From Phocaeicola massiliensis B84634 = Timone 84634 = DSM 17679 = JCM 13223 (GTDB lineage Bacteria; Bacteroidota; Bacteroidia; Bacteroidales; Bacteroidaceae), in the NCBI RefSeq assembly GCF_000382445.1, contig NZ_KB905472.1, positions 60,983 through 124,982 of the forward strand: 64,000 nucleotides of DNA. Reading direction: 5' to 3'. Position 1 is the first letter of the stretch. Each line of letters opens with the position of its first letter. Below are positions 8,757-19,035 of the stretch, piece by piece. The position numbers and the translations under genes are program-made. The notes below the pieces were generated by a model. The model ran no database searches, was not told where the DNA came from, and saw only the letters and a program-made list of their open reading frames with translations.

Positions 8757-10175
8757 ATGATTAATAATTATTTAGTGCAGCAAATTAAGGGAAATTTTCT
8801 ATATAAACCAACTTTAGAACAAGAAAAAGCTGTTAAATCTTTAGCAGATTTTCTTTTTTCCCGCCAACAGGATTCGGTTTTTCTTTTAAAAGGGTATGCC
8901 GGAACCGGAAAGACGTCTCTCATCGGGGCATTGGTCAAGACTTTGGATCAGTTGCAACAGAAGTGTGTTTTGCTGGCTCCCACCGGTAGAGCCGCAAAAG
9001 TATTTTCACATTATGCTAAACATTCTGCTTTCACGATTCATAAGAAGATTTACCGTCAGCGCAACTATTCTAATGACATGGACAACTTCTCTTTGGATGA
9101 CAATCTGCATCAGCAAACTTTGTTCATTGTCGATGAGGCGTCGATGATAGCTAATGATGGTTTGTCGGGGGCAGCTTTCGGAACGGGACGTCTTTTGGAC
9201 GACCTTATCCAATATGTATATGCCGGTACAGGGTGCCGGTTGATGCTGATTGGCGATACGGCACAGCTTCCTCCGGTGGGCGAAGAACAAAGTCCGGCGC
9301 TTTCTCCGGATGTGTTGAAAGGTTATGGTTTGGAGGTGTATGAAGCGCAACTCACTGAGGTGGTTCGCCAGATGCACGATTCAGGTATTTTGTGGAATGC
9401 CACGGAGTTACGTCGTTATATTTCGGAAGAAGTGTTCTTTGCGCTTCCTTCCATCCGTGTCGATGGCTTCCCGGATATTCGTATTATTCCGGGGAATGAA
9501 CTGATAGAGGCTATCAATGACAGTTATGACCATGCTGGGATGGACGAAACCATTGTGGTATGTCGCTCTAATAAGCGGGCTAATATTTATAACAGGGGGA
9601 TTCGTAACATGATTCTCTATCGTGAGGATGAATTGAACAGTGGTGATTTATTGATGGTGGCAAAGAATAATTATTTCTGGACGGAGCAGTGCAAGGAGAT
9701 AGACTTTATTGCGAATGGCGATATTGCCGTAGTGCGTCGGGTACGTCGGGTGCGTGAAGCATACGGTTTTCGTTTTGCAGATGTTGTGTTGGCGTTTCCT
9801 GATTATGGTGATGTGGAATTGGAGGTTAAGCTATTGCTCGATACTCTCCATACCGATACTCCGGCGTTGCCTAAAGAACAGAACGACAAGCTTTTCTATG
9901 CGGTGCTGGAGGATTATGCCGATATCACCGTCAAGCGGGAGCGGATGAAGAAGATGAAGGCTGACCCTCATTACAATGCCCTGCAAGTGAAATATGCTTA
10001 TGCGGTGACATGCCATAAAGCGCAAGGCGGACAGTGGAAACGTGTCTTCCTCGACCAAGGGTATATGACGGAGGATATGTTGACGCCCGATTATTTTCGT
10101 TGGCTTTACACAGCCTTTACCCGTGCCACCGAAACCCTTTATCTGGTGAACTGGCCGAAGGAGCAGATGGAATAG
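8757..10175 (+). CDS. RecD-like/AAA superfamily 1 DNA helicase
   Basis: A 472-residue ATPase. Visible motifs: Walker A GYAGTGKTS (about 45-53), APTGRAAKVF (motif Ia), Walker B IVDEASMI (about 125-132), GDTAQLPPVG (motif III), CRSNKRANIYN, and near the C-terminus YAVTCHKAQGGQW and YTAFTRATE (motifs V-VI in the UvrD_C_2-type domain). This is the RecD/TraA-like SF1B layout, without N-terminal RecD2 helix-hairpin domains, so it is a compact exonuclease-V-like helicase. No RecB or RecC lies nearby. Likely in DNA repair; exact role unknown. Confidence 0.88.
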   Translation: MINNYLVQQIKGNFLYKPTLEQEKAVKSLADFLFSRQQDSVFLLKGYAGTGKTSLIGALVKTLDQLQQKCVLLAPTGRAAKVFSHYAKHSAFTIHKKIYRQRNYSNDMDNFSLDDNLHQQTLFIVDEASMIANDGLSGAAFGTGRLLDDLIQYVYAGTGCRLMLIGDTAQLPPVGEEQSPALSPDVLKGYGLEVYEAQLTEVVRQMHDSGILWNATELRRYISEEVFFALPSIRVDGFPDIRIIPGNELIEAINDSYDHAGMDETIVVCRSNKRANIYNRGIRNMILYREDELNSGDLLMVAKNNYFWTEQCKEIDFIANGDIAVVRRVRRVREAYGFRFADVVLAFPDYGDVELEVKLLLDTLHTDTPALPKEQNDKLFYAVLEDYADITVKRERMKKMKADPHYNALQVKYAYAVTCHKAQGGQWKRVFLDQGYMTEDMLTPDYFRWLYTAFTRATETLYLVNWPKEQME

Positions 10176-10222
10176 GGAAGGGAACGAAGTGAAGGACCTG
10201 GTTACATCTACTTTATGCTTCC

Positions 10223-10248
10223 GGATTCTTCATTTCATTCAGAATGAC
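10223..10248. repeat. Degenerate REP-like repeat (GATTCTTCA...CAGAATGAC type)
   Basis: The intergenic gap after the helicase contains GGATTCTTCATTTC followed by ATTCAGAATGAC. This resembles the widespread intergenic repeat GTCATTCTGAACGAAGTGAAGAATC seen in many genomes, with the reverse orientation here. Only one copy was noticed in this window. Confidence 0.35.
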
Positions 10249-10303
10249 AATAACACCAGACTGGTGAAAAGCCTCCCCGCTATTGTCAACATTTATGAAT
10301 TTA

Positions 10304-12283
10304 TCAATATCCCGTATTTTGCGTAATGCCGGGTGTCTCGGTTATTATTAATGAAGGCAACGGCAACAGGAGCTGATAATCTTTTATGTTCAGTAGTTCT
10401 TTGGCTGCTCCCATGCGCTTGAGGAAAGAGAAGCATCCGAAAGTCTGCCCCATTATATTGACTCCTTTTTCCAGCAGACGCGCTCTTATTTCATCGGCTT
10501 TATCACTGCCTTTCCATTCTCTGTCCAGCTTCTTCATGGCATCGGAAGCCTTTGCCACCTGATTGTTTGCCAGTAATAGTTCCACCCGCAATGCGTTTTG
10601 GTTGGCAATGCGATAGATGAGATGATAAGGTCCTTCAAAGTATTTCTTGTAAAGCGGCTTGTCAAGCATCGGAGATTCGTTATTGCTGATTTTCCACAGA
10701 TAAGCACTGAGGTATGTATTGCTGTCTATTTTAGCAAAATGCTTGGATGCGTTGGTGTAGTCCTTTATCTCCGCATACATGGTTGCCATGAGCAGTTGGG
10801 CGGCGACAAAGGAAACCGGATGGCTCTCCGGCTTGGTTTGTGCGGCATCCGGTGGCAGTGCGTCTGCATATTTTTCCAAAGCTTCTAATTGCTTGGCATA
10901 GATAAATTTGACCGGGGTGCGTGTTACATGGTTGCCGTAATCGATATCATTGAAATTGTCGGGAGTGACGTATGGCACGTCTCCAAACAATTGCGTGAGA
11001 CTTTGATATATCAGCGACTGAATGGTATAGGCAGTTCCCACGTATGGTTTCACGTCATAATCATAGGTTTTGCTTGTCAATATATGAATCATATAATTGC
11101 ATTGACGGATAGTAGCGTAGGCGGCAGTCCATATTTCGTACACTTCGCTGTCTGTGGGAACCAGCGTAGTGGGATAGTCGGGAATGGGGCCGATGGCACC
11201 ACAGAAGTTGGCTTCCCATACGCACTCCGTTTGCAGGAAGTCGCGCAGATATTTATTAACCTGCTCCAACAGCTGGATGCATTGTTGTTTGGATGGGGTA
11301 AGTTCTTCTTCTGTAATTTCGAAGTCATCCGGTTTGTCTTGTTTGTCGAGTATGCCGTCTCCATTCCGGTCTACAAACTTCCAAAATTCCGGGAAATCGG
11401 ATTTGAAGTCATATGCTTTGTAGAAAGAATCCAATTGTTTGTAGACATTGGTGTATTTCAGGCTCTGCTGTCCGTCGCGGATGCTTTCTTTGATATCTTC
11501 ATTATCAATGCGGCCGTCCGGAGCGAAATCTTTGTCCCATTCCGTGAAGAAAGTATCTAATAATTCTTCGTCTACGGAAGTTAAGAGGATGTTGGAAACG
11601 GCAGCCATCATGGAGGCCGGGGCATTGTATTGGCTGAAAGAAGCCCGAGTGGGGTCAATGCTGAGCATGGACACATATATATCGCTGATGCTGAAAGCGG
11701 TCAATACTTCTTTCAGGGCTTGTTCCGATGCATTCCGGTAGATATCGGTTATCGTGTGGCTCATTTCGTTATAGCCCGCAGCTTTTTTCAGCAGGGTGCA
11801 GATGCGGGCTGCTGTCAGTTGGGTGAATATATTGACATTAGTAGCCGGAAGTTTTATGTATCGGTTGATGGAGCGTTCCTCGTCATCGTGATTAATCACA
11901 TGGTTGATGGCGCGCAAAGTGGTTTTGTGTTCCGAGCGCCTTCCCTTGGTCCCGTTAAAGAAGTTGCCGGTGACTTGTACTTCGAAGTAAAGACTTTCTT
12001 GGAACTTCATATTGCCGCTTGCAGAGAAAAGGCCATAGTCGGTTTCCACTTTACCGCCATATGCTTGTTCTTCTATGTGAGCCAAACTTTTATCTAGCGG
12101 AAATACTGTTAGAGTGCTGTTGTGGTCGAAAGCTCCTAATTCGGCATAGCCTTCCACATGATAGGTGATGGAAGGAGGTAGCGGGTCGGGGTCGATACTG
12201 TCTTCATTTTTACTGTCGTTGCAAGCGGTGAGGGTGCAAAGTGAGAGGAATAGGACTAAGTGTGAGTACTGTTTTTTCATCAT
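10304..12283 (-). CDS. SusD/RagB-like outer-membrane lipoprotein with an extra N-terminal domain and an EF-hand-like motif
   Basis: A 659-residue lipoprotein (from MMKKQY; lipobox LTAC with Cys21). The C-terminal half (about 335-659) is SusD-like: YEIWTAAYATIRQCNYMIH, LFGDVPYVT, a TPR-like AAQLLMATMYAEIKDYTNA helix pair and the typical end LLPLPSLIITETPGITQNTGY-like segment. The N-terminal half (about 40-300) resembles a lipoprotein domain with GYAELGAFDHNSTLTVFPLD, followed by a helical LTAARICTLL region. Between them is DRNGDGILDKQD (about 305), an EF-hand/dockerin-like calcium loop, preceded by DGRIDNEDI. There is no SusC partner beside it, so a normal glycan-uptake pair is not present. 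An upstream ATG at 12352 is rejected because it lies before the promoter and signal peptide. Confidence 0.75.
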   Translation of the reverse strand: MMKKQYSHLVLFLSLCTLTACNDSKNEDSIDPDPLPPSITYHVEGYAELGAFDHNSTLTVFPLDKSLAHIEEQAYGGKVETDYGLFSASGNMKFQESLYFEVQVTGNFFNGTKGRRSEHKTTLRAINHVINHDDEERSINRYIKLPATNVNIFTQLTAARICTLLKKAAGYNEMSHTITDIYRNASEQALKEVLTAFSISDIYVSMLSIDPTRASFSQYNAPASMMAAVSNILLTSVDEELLDTFFTEWDKDFAPDGRIDNEDIKESIRDGQQSLKYTNVYKQLDSFYKAYDFKSDFPEFWKFVDRNGDGILDKQDKPDDFEITEEELTPSKQQCIQLLEQVNKYLRDFLQTECVWEANFCGAIGPIPDYPTTLVPTDSEVYEIWTAAYATIRQCNYMIHILTSKTYDYDVKPYVGTAYTIQSLIYQSLTQLFGDVPYVTPDNFNDIDYGNHVTRTPVKFIYAKQLEALEKYADALPPDAAQTKPESHPVSFVAAQLLMATMYAEIKDYTNASKHFAKIDSNTYLSAYLWKISNNESPMLDKPLYKKYFEGPYHLIYRIANQNALRVELLLANNQVAKASDAMKKLDREWKGSDKADEIRARLLEKGVNIMGQTFGCFSFLKRMGAAKELLNIKDYQLLLPLPSLIITETPGITQNTGY

Positions 12284-12322
12284 ATTGTTTAATGTTTTGT
12301 GTTGCTGGTAAATGAATATTTT

Positions 12323-12353
12323 CAAAAGTAGTAAGTTTTGGGCATATATCAAG
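12323..12353 (-). promoter_or_regulatory. Promoter of the SusD-like lipoprotein gene (-33 CTTG, 19 nt, -7 TACTTTTG)
   Basis: Reverse-strand CTTG (12350-12353) is 19 bases from TACTTTTG (12323-12330), 39 bases before the preferred ATG at 12283. It supports the shorter start. Confidence 0.6.
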
Positions 12354-12378
12354 AGAAATATTGGATTTTCTTTTGTAT

Positions 12379-12421
12379 AAAAAAAGGTCCCGGTATTGAC
12401 TTTTTAGTCAAATACCAGGAC
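12379..12421 (-). terminator. Terminator of alaS
   Basis: Imperfect hairpin pairing GTCC...GGTATT-GACT with AGTC-AATACC...GGAC around a short TTTT loop, followed on the reverse strand by seven T residues (12379-12385). Confidence 0.75.
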
Positions 12422-12458
12422 TGTTCATCATATTTAATATGGATGGATTTTTATTGGA

Positions 12459-15077
12459 TTACAGTGCGGCCAATTCAATGACTTTGTCAACAGCTGTATT
12501 CAAGCCATCGGCATTTTTACCGCCGGCTGTTGCAAAGTGAGGCTGACCACCGCCACCGCCTTGGATTAACTTGGCAGCTTCGCGAACCAACTTGCCTGCG
12601 TTCTGTCCGGCTTTCACCAGATCATCACTAATCATTACTGTCAGCATTGGTTTGTTATTGTCGACACTACCGATAACCACAAACAAGTTGGCGGGAATTT
12701 CACCTTTCAACTGGAATGCAATATCTTTCACTACATCGGCAGACATCGGGATAACAGCTTTTACCACTTTTACACCGTTCACTTCTTTGGCATTAGCTAC
12801 TAATCTGGCTTTCACTTCAGCAGCTTTTTCTTTCATGAACTCGTCTACCTGCTTCTTTAAACCGGCGTTTTCGTCAATATACTTACGGATAGCAACTTTC
12901 AGGTCGGGAGCATTGTTGAACAATGCTTTCAGGTCGTTCAGTGTATCTTGAACGGCATCCATCAACTCTTCTACTTTGGCACCGGTAATAGCTTCGATGC
13001 GGCGCACTCCGGCAGCGACCGAGCTTTCGCTGATGATACGGACCATACCAATTTTGCCGGTGGCTGATACGTGTGTACCTCCACAGAACTCGATAGAATT
13101 GCCAAACTGAACAACGCGAACTTCGTCACCATACTTTTCACCAAACAAGGCGATTGCTCCCAGTTCTTTAGCCTTTTCGATTGGTAGGTTGCGGTATTCG
13201 GTCAAAGGAATATTTTCACGAATCTTGGTATTGACCAAATGTTCTACTTCACGGAGCTGTTCGTCTGTCACCTTCTGGAAGTGAGAGAAGTCGAAACGCA
13301 AAGATTCGGGAGTTACCAAAGAACCTTTCTGTTCTACATGCGTACCCAATACTTGGCGCAATGCTTCATCCAGCAAGTGAGTACAAGAGTGGTTGGCTGC
13401 TGAAGCGGCACGTTTCTCTGTGTCTACACACGCCATCATAGGAGCCTCGATATGTTCAGGCAATTTTTTGGTAATATGAATCGGAAGATTATTTTCCTTC
13501 TTAGTATCGATTATTTCGATAGTCTCGAATTCGCTTACGATAACACCTGTGTCGCCTACCTGACCACCACTTTCTGCATAGAACGGAGTATCACTTAATA
13601 CAATCTGATAAAGTGTCTGGTTTTTCTGTTTTACCTGGCGGTAGCGCAAAATGCTGGTTTCGTATTCGGTAAAATCGTAACCTACAAAATTGGTTTCACC
13701 TTCTTTTACAGTAATCCAGTCACCTGTTTCAACGGCAGCAGCATTACGTGCACGTTCTTTCTGTTTCTGCATTTCTGCATTGAATTCCTCTTCGTTTACA
13801 GTCATGCCATTTTCGCGAAGAATAAGTTCAGTTAAGTCAAGTGGAAAGCCAAAAGTGTCATACAAGGTGAAGGCATCCACACCACTAATTTCTTTTTTTC
13901 CGGAAGCCTGGGTGTCAGCCATGGTTTTGTCGAGCAGGCGGATACCGGTTTCCAATGTGCGTAGGAATGATTCTTCTTCTTCTTTGATTACTTTTTCTAT
14001 TAGTGTTTTTTGAGCATTTAATTCGGGATAAGCTTCGCCCATGTTCTCAATCAGGACGGGCAACAGCTTGTACATAAATGCTTGTTTCTGACCTAAGAAA
14101 GTATAACCATAACGAACGGCACGGCGGAGGATACGGCGGATCACATAACCTGCCTTGGCATTGCTCGGTAATTGACCGTCGGTGATAGAGAATGCAATGG
14201 TACGGATGTGGTCGGCGATAACCCGCATGGCGATATCCTTTTGGTTATCCTGACCGTAAGCAGTGCCTGCCATTTCAGCAATTGCTTTGATGATAGGCTG
14301 GAATACATCAGTGTCATAGTTTGAAGTCTTGCCCTGAAGGGTACGGACCAAACGTTCGAATCCCATACCGGTATCAATCACCTTTGCGGGAAGGCCTTCC
14401 AATGAACCGTCAGCCTTACGGTTGAACTGCATGAATACAAGGTTCCAAATTTCAATCACTTGTGGATGATCCTTGTTTACCAGTTGATTGCCGGGAAGTT
14501 GAGCTTTTTCTTCTTCCGAACGTGAATCGATATGAATTTCGGAACAGGGGCCGCAAGGTCCGGTATCACCCATTTCCCAAAAGTTATCGTGCTTGTTTCC
14601 ATTCAGAATATGATCTTTCGGTAAGAACTGTTCCCAATATCCGGCCGCTTCGTTATCACGCTCCAATCCTTCTTCGGGGCTTCCTTCGAATACGGTAGCA
14701 TACAAATCTTTAGGGTCTATTTTCAATACATCTACCAAATATTCCCATGCCCAACTGATAGCTTCTTTCTTGAAGTAATCTCCGAAAGACCAGTTACCCA
14801 GCATTTCGAACATGGTGTGATGATAGGTGTCGTGTCCAACTTCTTCCAGGTCATTGTGTTTTCCGCTTACGCGCAAACATTTTTGTGAGTCCGCCACTCT
14901 TTTGTTCTTGGCAGGGTGGTTGCCCAAAATAATGTCTTTGAACTGGTTCATACCTGCATTGGTGAACATTAATGTGGGGTCATCTTTAATGACCATTGGA
15001 GCCGATGGGACGATTTGGTGTCCTTTCGACTCGAAAAAGCTTTTGAAAGAATCTCTAATTTCTTTAGCTGTCATCAT
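12459..15077 (-). CDS. alaS: Alanine--tRNA ligase
   Basis: Charges tRNA-Ala and edits mischarged Ser/Gly. From [11 protein letters not shown] (15077) the protein is 872 residues, the usual AlaRS length. It shows class II catalytic motifs ([38 protein letters not shown]), the editing-domain zinc motifs [11 protein letters not shown] and [10 protein letters not shown], and a C-terminal DHHA1 domain with the Gly-rich [15 protein letters not shown] 40-residue upstream extension to 15197 is rejected: it lacks family similarity and contains the promoter. Confidence 0.97.
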   Translation of the reverse strand: MMTAKEIRDSFKSFFESKGHQIVPSAPMVIKDDPTLMFTNAGMNQFKDIILGNHPAKNKRVADSQKCLRVSGKHNDLEEVGHDTYHHTMFEMLGNWSFGDYFKKEAISWAWEYLVDVLKIDPKDLYATVFEGSPEEGLERDNEAAGYWEQFLPKDHILNGNKHDNFWEMGDTGPCGPCSEIHIDSRSEEEKAQLPGNQLVNKDHPQVIEIWNLVFMQFNRKADGSLEGLPAKVIDTGMGFERLVRTLQGKTSNYDTDVFQPIIKAIAEMAGTAYGQDNQKDIAMRVIADHIRTIAFSITDGQLPSNAKAGYVIRRILRRAVRYGYTFLGQKQAFMYKLLPVLIENMGEAYPELNAQKTLIEKVIKEEEESFLRTLETGIRLLDKTMADTQASGKKEISGVDAFTLYDTFGFPLDLTELILRENGMTVNEEEFNAEMQKQKERARNAAAVETGDWITVKEGETNFVGYDFTEYETSILRYRQVKQKNQTLYQIVLSDTPFYAESGGQVGDTGVIVSEFETIEIIDTKKENNLPIHITKKLPEHIEAPMMACVDTEKRAASAANHSCTHLLDEALRQVLGTHVEQKGSLVTPESLRFDFSHFQKVTDEQLREVEHLVNTKIRENIPLTEYRNLPIEKAKELGAIALFGEKYGDEVRVVQFGNSIEFCGGTHVSATGKIGMVRIISESSVAAGVRRIEAITGAKVEELMDAVQDTLNDLKALFNNAPDLKVAIRKYIDENAGLKKQVDEFMKEKAAEVKARLVANAKEVNGVKVVKAVIPMSADVVKDIAFQLKGEIPANLFVVIGSVDNNKPMLTVMISDDLVKAGQNAGKLVREAAKLIQGGGGGQPHFATAGGKNADGLNTAVDKVIELAAL

Positions 15078-15120
15078 GTCGCTATATAGTCTTCTAGTTA
15101 ATATTCTCAAAAAGGATTTG

Positions 15121-15128
15121 CAAAGATA
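15121..15128 (-). promoter_or_regulatory. -7 box TATCTTTG of alaS
   Basis: Exact reverse-strand consensus 43 bases before ATG 15077. No good -33 box was seen. Confidence 0.55.
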
Positions 15129-15210
15129 ATTGGTTTTATTATTTTTGTCGACAAGAATTGTGCAAAATATTGATGTGTTGTGCATTAAAAACTTCAAAAA
15201 GCAGAAATAG

Positions 15211-16179
15211 ATGCGTAAAGTCTACTATATTTATAATCCTAAAACCAGAACTTACGACCGTATTTACCCCACAGTGAGGCAACGTGCCATAAGCATCTTG
15301 CGCCGTTTGTTTGTGGGGATGGGTCTGGGGGCAGGCAGTTTTATCATTCTATTGTTCATTTTTGGTTCACCTTCCGAAAAGGAACTTCGTATAGAGAATG
15401 CACGTTTGCTGGCGCAGTATAATGTATTGTCTCATCGTTTGGACGAGGCGCTGGGAGTGATGCAGGATATCCAGCAGCGTGATGACAACTTGTATCGGGT
15501 GGTGTTGCAGGCCGATCCTGTTTCGGATGCGATTCGTAAAGCAGGTTATGGAGGAACGAATCGTTATGAGCAGTTGATGGATATGGCAAATGCCGAGCTG
15601 GTAATGAATACCACTCAAAAGATGGATATGTTGAATCGCCAACTTTATATTCAGTCGAAATCTTTTGATGAGGTGGTGGATTTGTGTAAAGGACACGATG
15701 AAATGTTAAAGTGTATTCCGGCTATTATGCCGGTATCCAATAAGAATTTAAAGAAAACAGCTTCGGGGTATGGTACACGTATCGACCCTATTTACAATAC
15801 GCCTAAGTTTCATGCCGGAATGGACTTTTCTGCCAATATCGGTACACCCGTATATGCCACCGGAGACGGTAAAGTGATAAAGGCAGGGTGGGAGACCGGT
15901 TATGGAAATTTGATTCAGGTCGATCACGGATTCGGCTATGTGACTTGGTATGCACATCTGAGTAAATATAAAGTTCGTCCGGGCCAGAAAGTGGTGCGTG
16001 GCGAAGTAATTGGCGAAGTGGGGAATACAGGAAAGAGCACGGGACCTCATTTGCATTATGAGGTGCATGTGAAGGGTAAAGTGCAGAATCCGGTGAATTA
16101 TTATTTCATGGATTTGAGTGCGGAAGATTATGATAAGATGGTGCAGATAGCTGCTAATCATGGTAAGGTTTTCGACTGA
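15211..16179 (+). CDS. M23-family peptidoglycan endopeptidase, membrane-anchored
   Basis: A 322-residue protein: cytoplasmic basic N-terminus, one transmembrane helix (about 30-52), a coiled-coil-like segment (about 55-90, [24 protein letters not shown]), and a LytM/M23 domain (about 195-295) with the zinc ligands in HAGMDFSA and HLHYEVH and the [14 protein letters not shown] segment. This layout matches divisome- or cell-shape-associated endopeptidases that cleave stem-peptide cross-links. It is followed 40 bases on by a MerR-type regulator and probably shares its message. Confidence 0.92.
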   Translation: MRKVYYIYNPKTRTYDRIYPTVRQRAISILRRLFVGMGLGAGSFIILLFIFGSPSEKELRIENARLLAQYNVLSHRLDEALGVMQDIQQRDDNLYRVVLQADPVSDAIRKAGYGGTNRYEQLMDMANAELVMNTTQKMDMLNRQLYIQSKSFDEVVDLCKGHDEMLKCIPAIMPVSNKNLKKTASGYGTRIDPIYNTPKFHAGMDFSANIGTPVYATGDGKVIKAGWETGYGNLIQVDHGFGYVTWYAHLSKYKVRPGQKVVRGEVIGEVGNTGKSTGPHLHYEVHVKGKVQNPVNYYFMDLSAEDYDKMVQIAANHGKVFD

Positions 16180-16219
16180 TTTATGATTTGCAGTGTGTGC
16201 TAAATAAATTCTTGATAAA

Positions 16220-16567
16220 ATGGCATATAATCCGAATAAAGAGCTAAAGCTTTACTACTCAATAGGTGAGGTGGCAAAGATGTTTAATGTTAACGAATCG
16301 CTATTGCGTTTTTGGGAGAAAGAATTTCCATTCATTACTCCCAAAAAAGCAGGGGGGAATGTGCGTCAGTATCGTAAAGAGGATATTGAGAATATTCGTT
16401 TAGTGTATCATTTGGTGAAGGAGAAAGGACTTACGCTTCAGGGAGCTAAGCAGAAATTGAAGGTAAGCAAAGATACATCTATCCGTACAACGGAGATTAT
16501 CGACCGTTTGTTGCTTGTGCGCGAGGAACTGGCAAGTATGCGAAAAGAATTAGATTATCTGACATAA
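16220..16567 (+). CDS. MerR-family transcriptional regulator
   Basis: A 115-residue protein with a winged-helix MerR domain at the N-terminus (YYSIGEVAKMFNVNESLLRFWEKEF, then QYRKEDIENIRLVYHLVKEKGLTLQGAKQKL) and a short coiled-coil tail. No effector domain or metal-binding cysteines are present, so the inducer cannot be predicted. It follows the M23 peptidase gene by 40 bases in the same direction. Confidence 0.9.
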   Translation: MAYNPNKELKLYYSIGEVAKMFNVNESLLRFWEKEFPFITPKKAGGNVRQYRKEDIENIRLVYHLVKEKGLTLQGAKQKLKVSKDTSIRTTEIIDRLLLVREELASMRKELDYLT

Positions 16568-16609
16568 TACTCCTGCCATTTATCAAACAGCCATTATTAT
16601 CCATACACC

Positions 16610-16636
16610 GTAGGGAAGCCGGTTTAGTTTCCCTAC
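16610..16636. repeat. Small inverted repeat between merR-type gene and rel/spo gene
   Basis: GTAGGGAA (16610-16617) and TTCCCTAC (16629-16636) form an 8-bp stem in the 100-base convergent gap. There is no T-run on either strand, so it is at best a weak or Rho-assisted terminator. Confidence 0.4.
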
Positions 16637-16666
16637 AGTGACGAAATATGATATTATACACAATAC

Positions 16667-18934
16667 CTAATTAGGTAGATCTTCAAATTTCTCGATGCGT
16701 GTGACTGTCTTCACTTCACTGATTTTCCGTAAGTTTGTAGAGATGGTTCTTACATCATCTACATCATGCACAAACAATTGGATTCTTCCTTCAAAAATAC
16801 CATCGTTTGTTTCTATAGTCAACTTATGAATATTTACATTCAGTTGCTGGGAAATTATTTCTGTGACTTTATTTAGTAGTCCTATGTGGTCTATTCCTTT
16901 GATATATAGATTGACGGGGAAATATAGAGACTTGCCTGTTTCCCATTGAACAGCCAAAAGTCTGTTACCATAGCTGCTTTTTAGTTTGGTAGCTAAAGGA
17001 CATTGACGTTTGTGAATGATGATTCGATTATTGTCATCAATATATCCCAATACGTCATCTCCCGGAATAGGCTTACAACATTCGGCTATTACATAGTTCT
17101 TTTGAATAGCTTCAGGAGTAAGCTTCAGGATTTTTTTACTGTCAATCTTTTGTATCGGCTCTTTTTCTTCGGACTTATCCTTATTACTCTTGTTGCCACC
17201 GAAAGCAAAAGAAATGTATTTTTTCCAATTGCTTGTGGCAGGCTTGTCTTTTAACTCGTTTTTATCGTTATCGCCTGGAATAATGGTTTTGAAACCAATG
17301 GCGGAGAACAACTCTTCCTGTGTTCTTAGGTTGTGTAAAGTGCAGAGTTTCTGTATATTGTCGGGAGTAAATTCCAATCCTTCTTTATTGAAGAAGTCAC
17401 GTAGTATTTCTTCTCCGCTTTGTTGCATGCCGCGTTGCTCACGCTTCAATATGGCCATAATTTTGGCTTTAGCCTTAGCTGTGGTAGCAAAGTTAATCCA
17501 TGACGGTTGGACGTGCTGTGACTTAGAAGTCAGAATTTCCACCTGGTCTCCACTTTGCAGCTTGTGGCTGAGGGGTACCAGTTTATGATTCACTTTAGCA
17601 CCGATGCAGTGGCTTCCCAGAAAAGTATGGATAGAGAATGCAAAATCCAGTGCCGTACAGTTTTGCGGCATCGTTTTTATTTCTCCTTTCGGAGTAAAAA
17701 CAAAGATTTCGGATGCGAATAGATTTAATTTGATGGTGTCTAGAAAATCCATAGCGTCCGGTTGCGGGTCATCTAGAATTTCTTTGATGGTACGTAACCA
17801 TTTTTCTAGTTCACCTTCGTCTTCGCTGCCTCCTCCTTCTTTATATTTCCAATGTGCGGCAAAGCCTTGTTCGGCAACGTCGTTCATACGTTCGCTGCGT
17901 ATCTGCACTTCAATCCACTGCCCTTTATTGCTCATCAGCGTGACGTGTAGAGCTTGATATCCGTTGGATTTTGGGTGGCTTACCCAATCACGCAGGCGGT
18001 CGGGGTGTGGCTTGTAAATTTTGGAAACCGACACATATATATTAAAGCACTCATTGAGTTCTTCTTCGGGATCTTTGGGGGTGAAGATAATGCGGACAGC
18101 GAGTATATCATAAATTTCTTCGAACGTGATATGCTTAGTCTGCATTTTGTTCCAAATGGAGTAAGGAGACTTGACTCGCGCCATCAGTCGGTAACTGATG
18201 CCCATTTTGTCCAGTCGCTCACGGATAGGAGCCGTAAATTCACGAAAAACCTCTTCACGTTCCGCCTGTGTTTCTTGCAGTTTCGCTTCAATTTGAGCGT
18301 ATTCTTCGGGATGTTCATATCGGAAACTGAGATCTTCCAATTCTGTCTTTATTTTGTTAAGACCCAAACGGTTGGCAAGCGGAGCATAGATATATAAGGT
18401 CTCACCGGCTATTTTATATTGCTTGTTGGGTAACATTGACCCCAATGTGCGCATATTATGGAGTCGGTCGGCTATCTTGATAAGGATGACACGGATGTCA
18501 TCACTCATGGTCAACAGCAGTTTTTTGAAATTCTCTGCTTGAGCCGAAGCTCTGTCACCGAATATGCCGCCGGATATTTTAGTTAGTCCATCTACGATTT
18601 GGGCAATCTTCGAGCCGAACAGGTTCTCAATATCTTCTACTGTGTAGTCGGTATCTTCAACTACATCATGTAACAAGGCCGAACAAATAGAGGTGGAACC
18701 TAGTCCGATTTCAGTACACACAATTTTGGCAACTGCTATCGGGTGCATGATATAAGGTTCACCCGAACGTCGTTTTACTCCTTTGTGGGCTTGCTTGGCA
18801 AAATTGAATGCCTTTGTGATGATTTCTACCTTCTTTCTATGTTTGGTTGCGAGATAACTGTCCAAAAGTTCTTGAAAACCTTGGTTTATCATCTCTTCGT
18901 CAGCTTGTTCCTGAAGTTGTTTTTCATCCGTCAT
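16667..18934 (-). CDS. Bifunctional (p)ppGpp synthetase/hydrolase (Rel/SpoT, long RSH)
   Basis: Makes and degrades the stringent-response alarmone (p)ppGpp. The 755-residue protein has the full long-RSH layout: HD hydrolase domain (about 35-190, with LLHDVVEDTDYT), synthetase domain (about 230-360, with RVKSPYSIWNKMQTK and YQALHVTL), TGS domain (about 415-475), the conserved helical/zinc-finger region with AECCKPIPGDDVLGY (about 640-655) and a C-terminal ACT domain. The intact HD motif indicates hydrolysis is retained, so it can be the sole or main RSH. It is the last gene of the parA-parB run but has its own promoter at 18961. Confidence 0.95.
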   Translation of the reverse strand: MTDEKQLQEQADEEMINQGFQELLDSYLATKHRKKVEIITKAFNFAKQAHKGVKRRSGEPYIMHPIAVAKIVCTEIGLGSTSICSALLHDVVEDTDYTVEDIENLFGSKIAQIVDGLTKISGGIFGDRASAQAENFKKLLLTMSDDIRVILIKIADRLHNMRTLGSMLPNKQYKIAGETLYIYAPLANRLGLNKIKTELEDLSFRYEHPEEYAQIEAKLQETQAEREEVFREFTAPIRERLDKMGISYRLMARVKSPYSIWNKMQTKHITFEEIYDILAVRIIFTPKDPEEELNECFNIYVSVSKIYKPHPDRLRDWVSHPKSNGYQALHVTLMSNKGQWIEVQIRSERMNDVAEQGFAAHWKYKEGGGSEDEGELEKWLRTIKEILDDPQPDAMDFLDTIKLNLFASEIFVFTPKGEIKTMPQNCTALDFAFSIHTFLGSHCIGAKVNHKLVPLSHKLQSGDQVEILTSKSQHVQPSWINFATTAKAKAKIMAILKREQRGMQQSGEEILRDFFNKEGLEFTPDNIQKLCTLHNLRTQEELFSAIGFKTIIPGDNDKNELKDKPATSNWKKYISFAFGGNKSNKDKSEEKEPIQKIDSKKILKLTPEAIQKNYVIAECCKPIPGDDVLGYIDDNNRIIIHKRQCPLATKLKSSYGNRLLAVQWETGKSLYFPVNLYIKGIDHIGLLNKVTEIISQQLNVNIHKLTIETNDGIFEGRIQLFVHDVDDVRTISTNLRKISEVKTVTRIEKFEDLPN

Positions 18935-18960
18935 ATCTGCCTCCTATATAATCTATAATG

Positions 18961-18991
18961 CAAAAATATACAAAAAACATCTTTATGCAAG
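18961..18991 (-). promoter_or_regulatory. Promoter of the rel/spo gene (-33 CTTG, 19 nt, -7 TATTTTTG)
   Basis: Reverse-strand CTTG (18988-18991), 19-base spacer, TATTTTTG (18961-18968), 27 bases upstream of the ATG at 18934. Confidence 0.6.
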
Positions 18992-19035
18992 CGATTTCGG
19001 TAAATCTATCGTGTTAAATCGTTCTTTTTTACTAA

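Noticed and set aside
11630..12097. Forward frame opposite the SusD-like gene
   Set aside because: Shadow of the lipoprotein gene; no domain.
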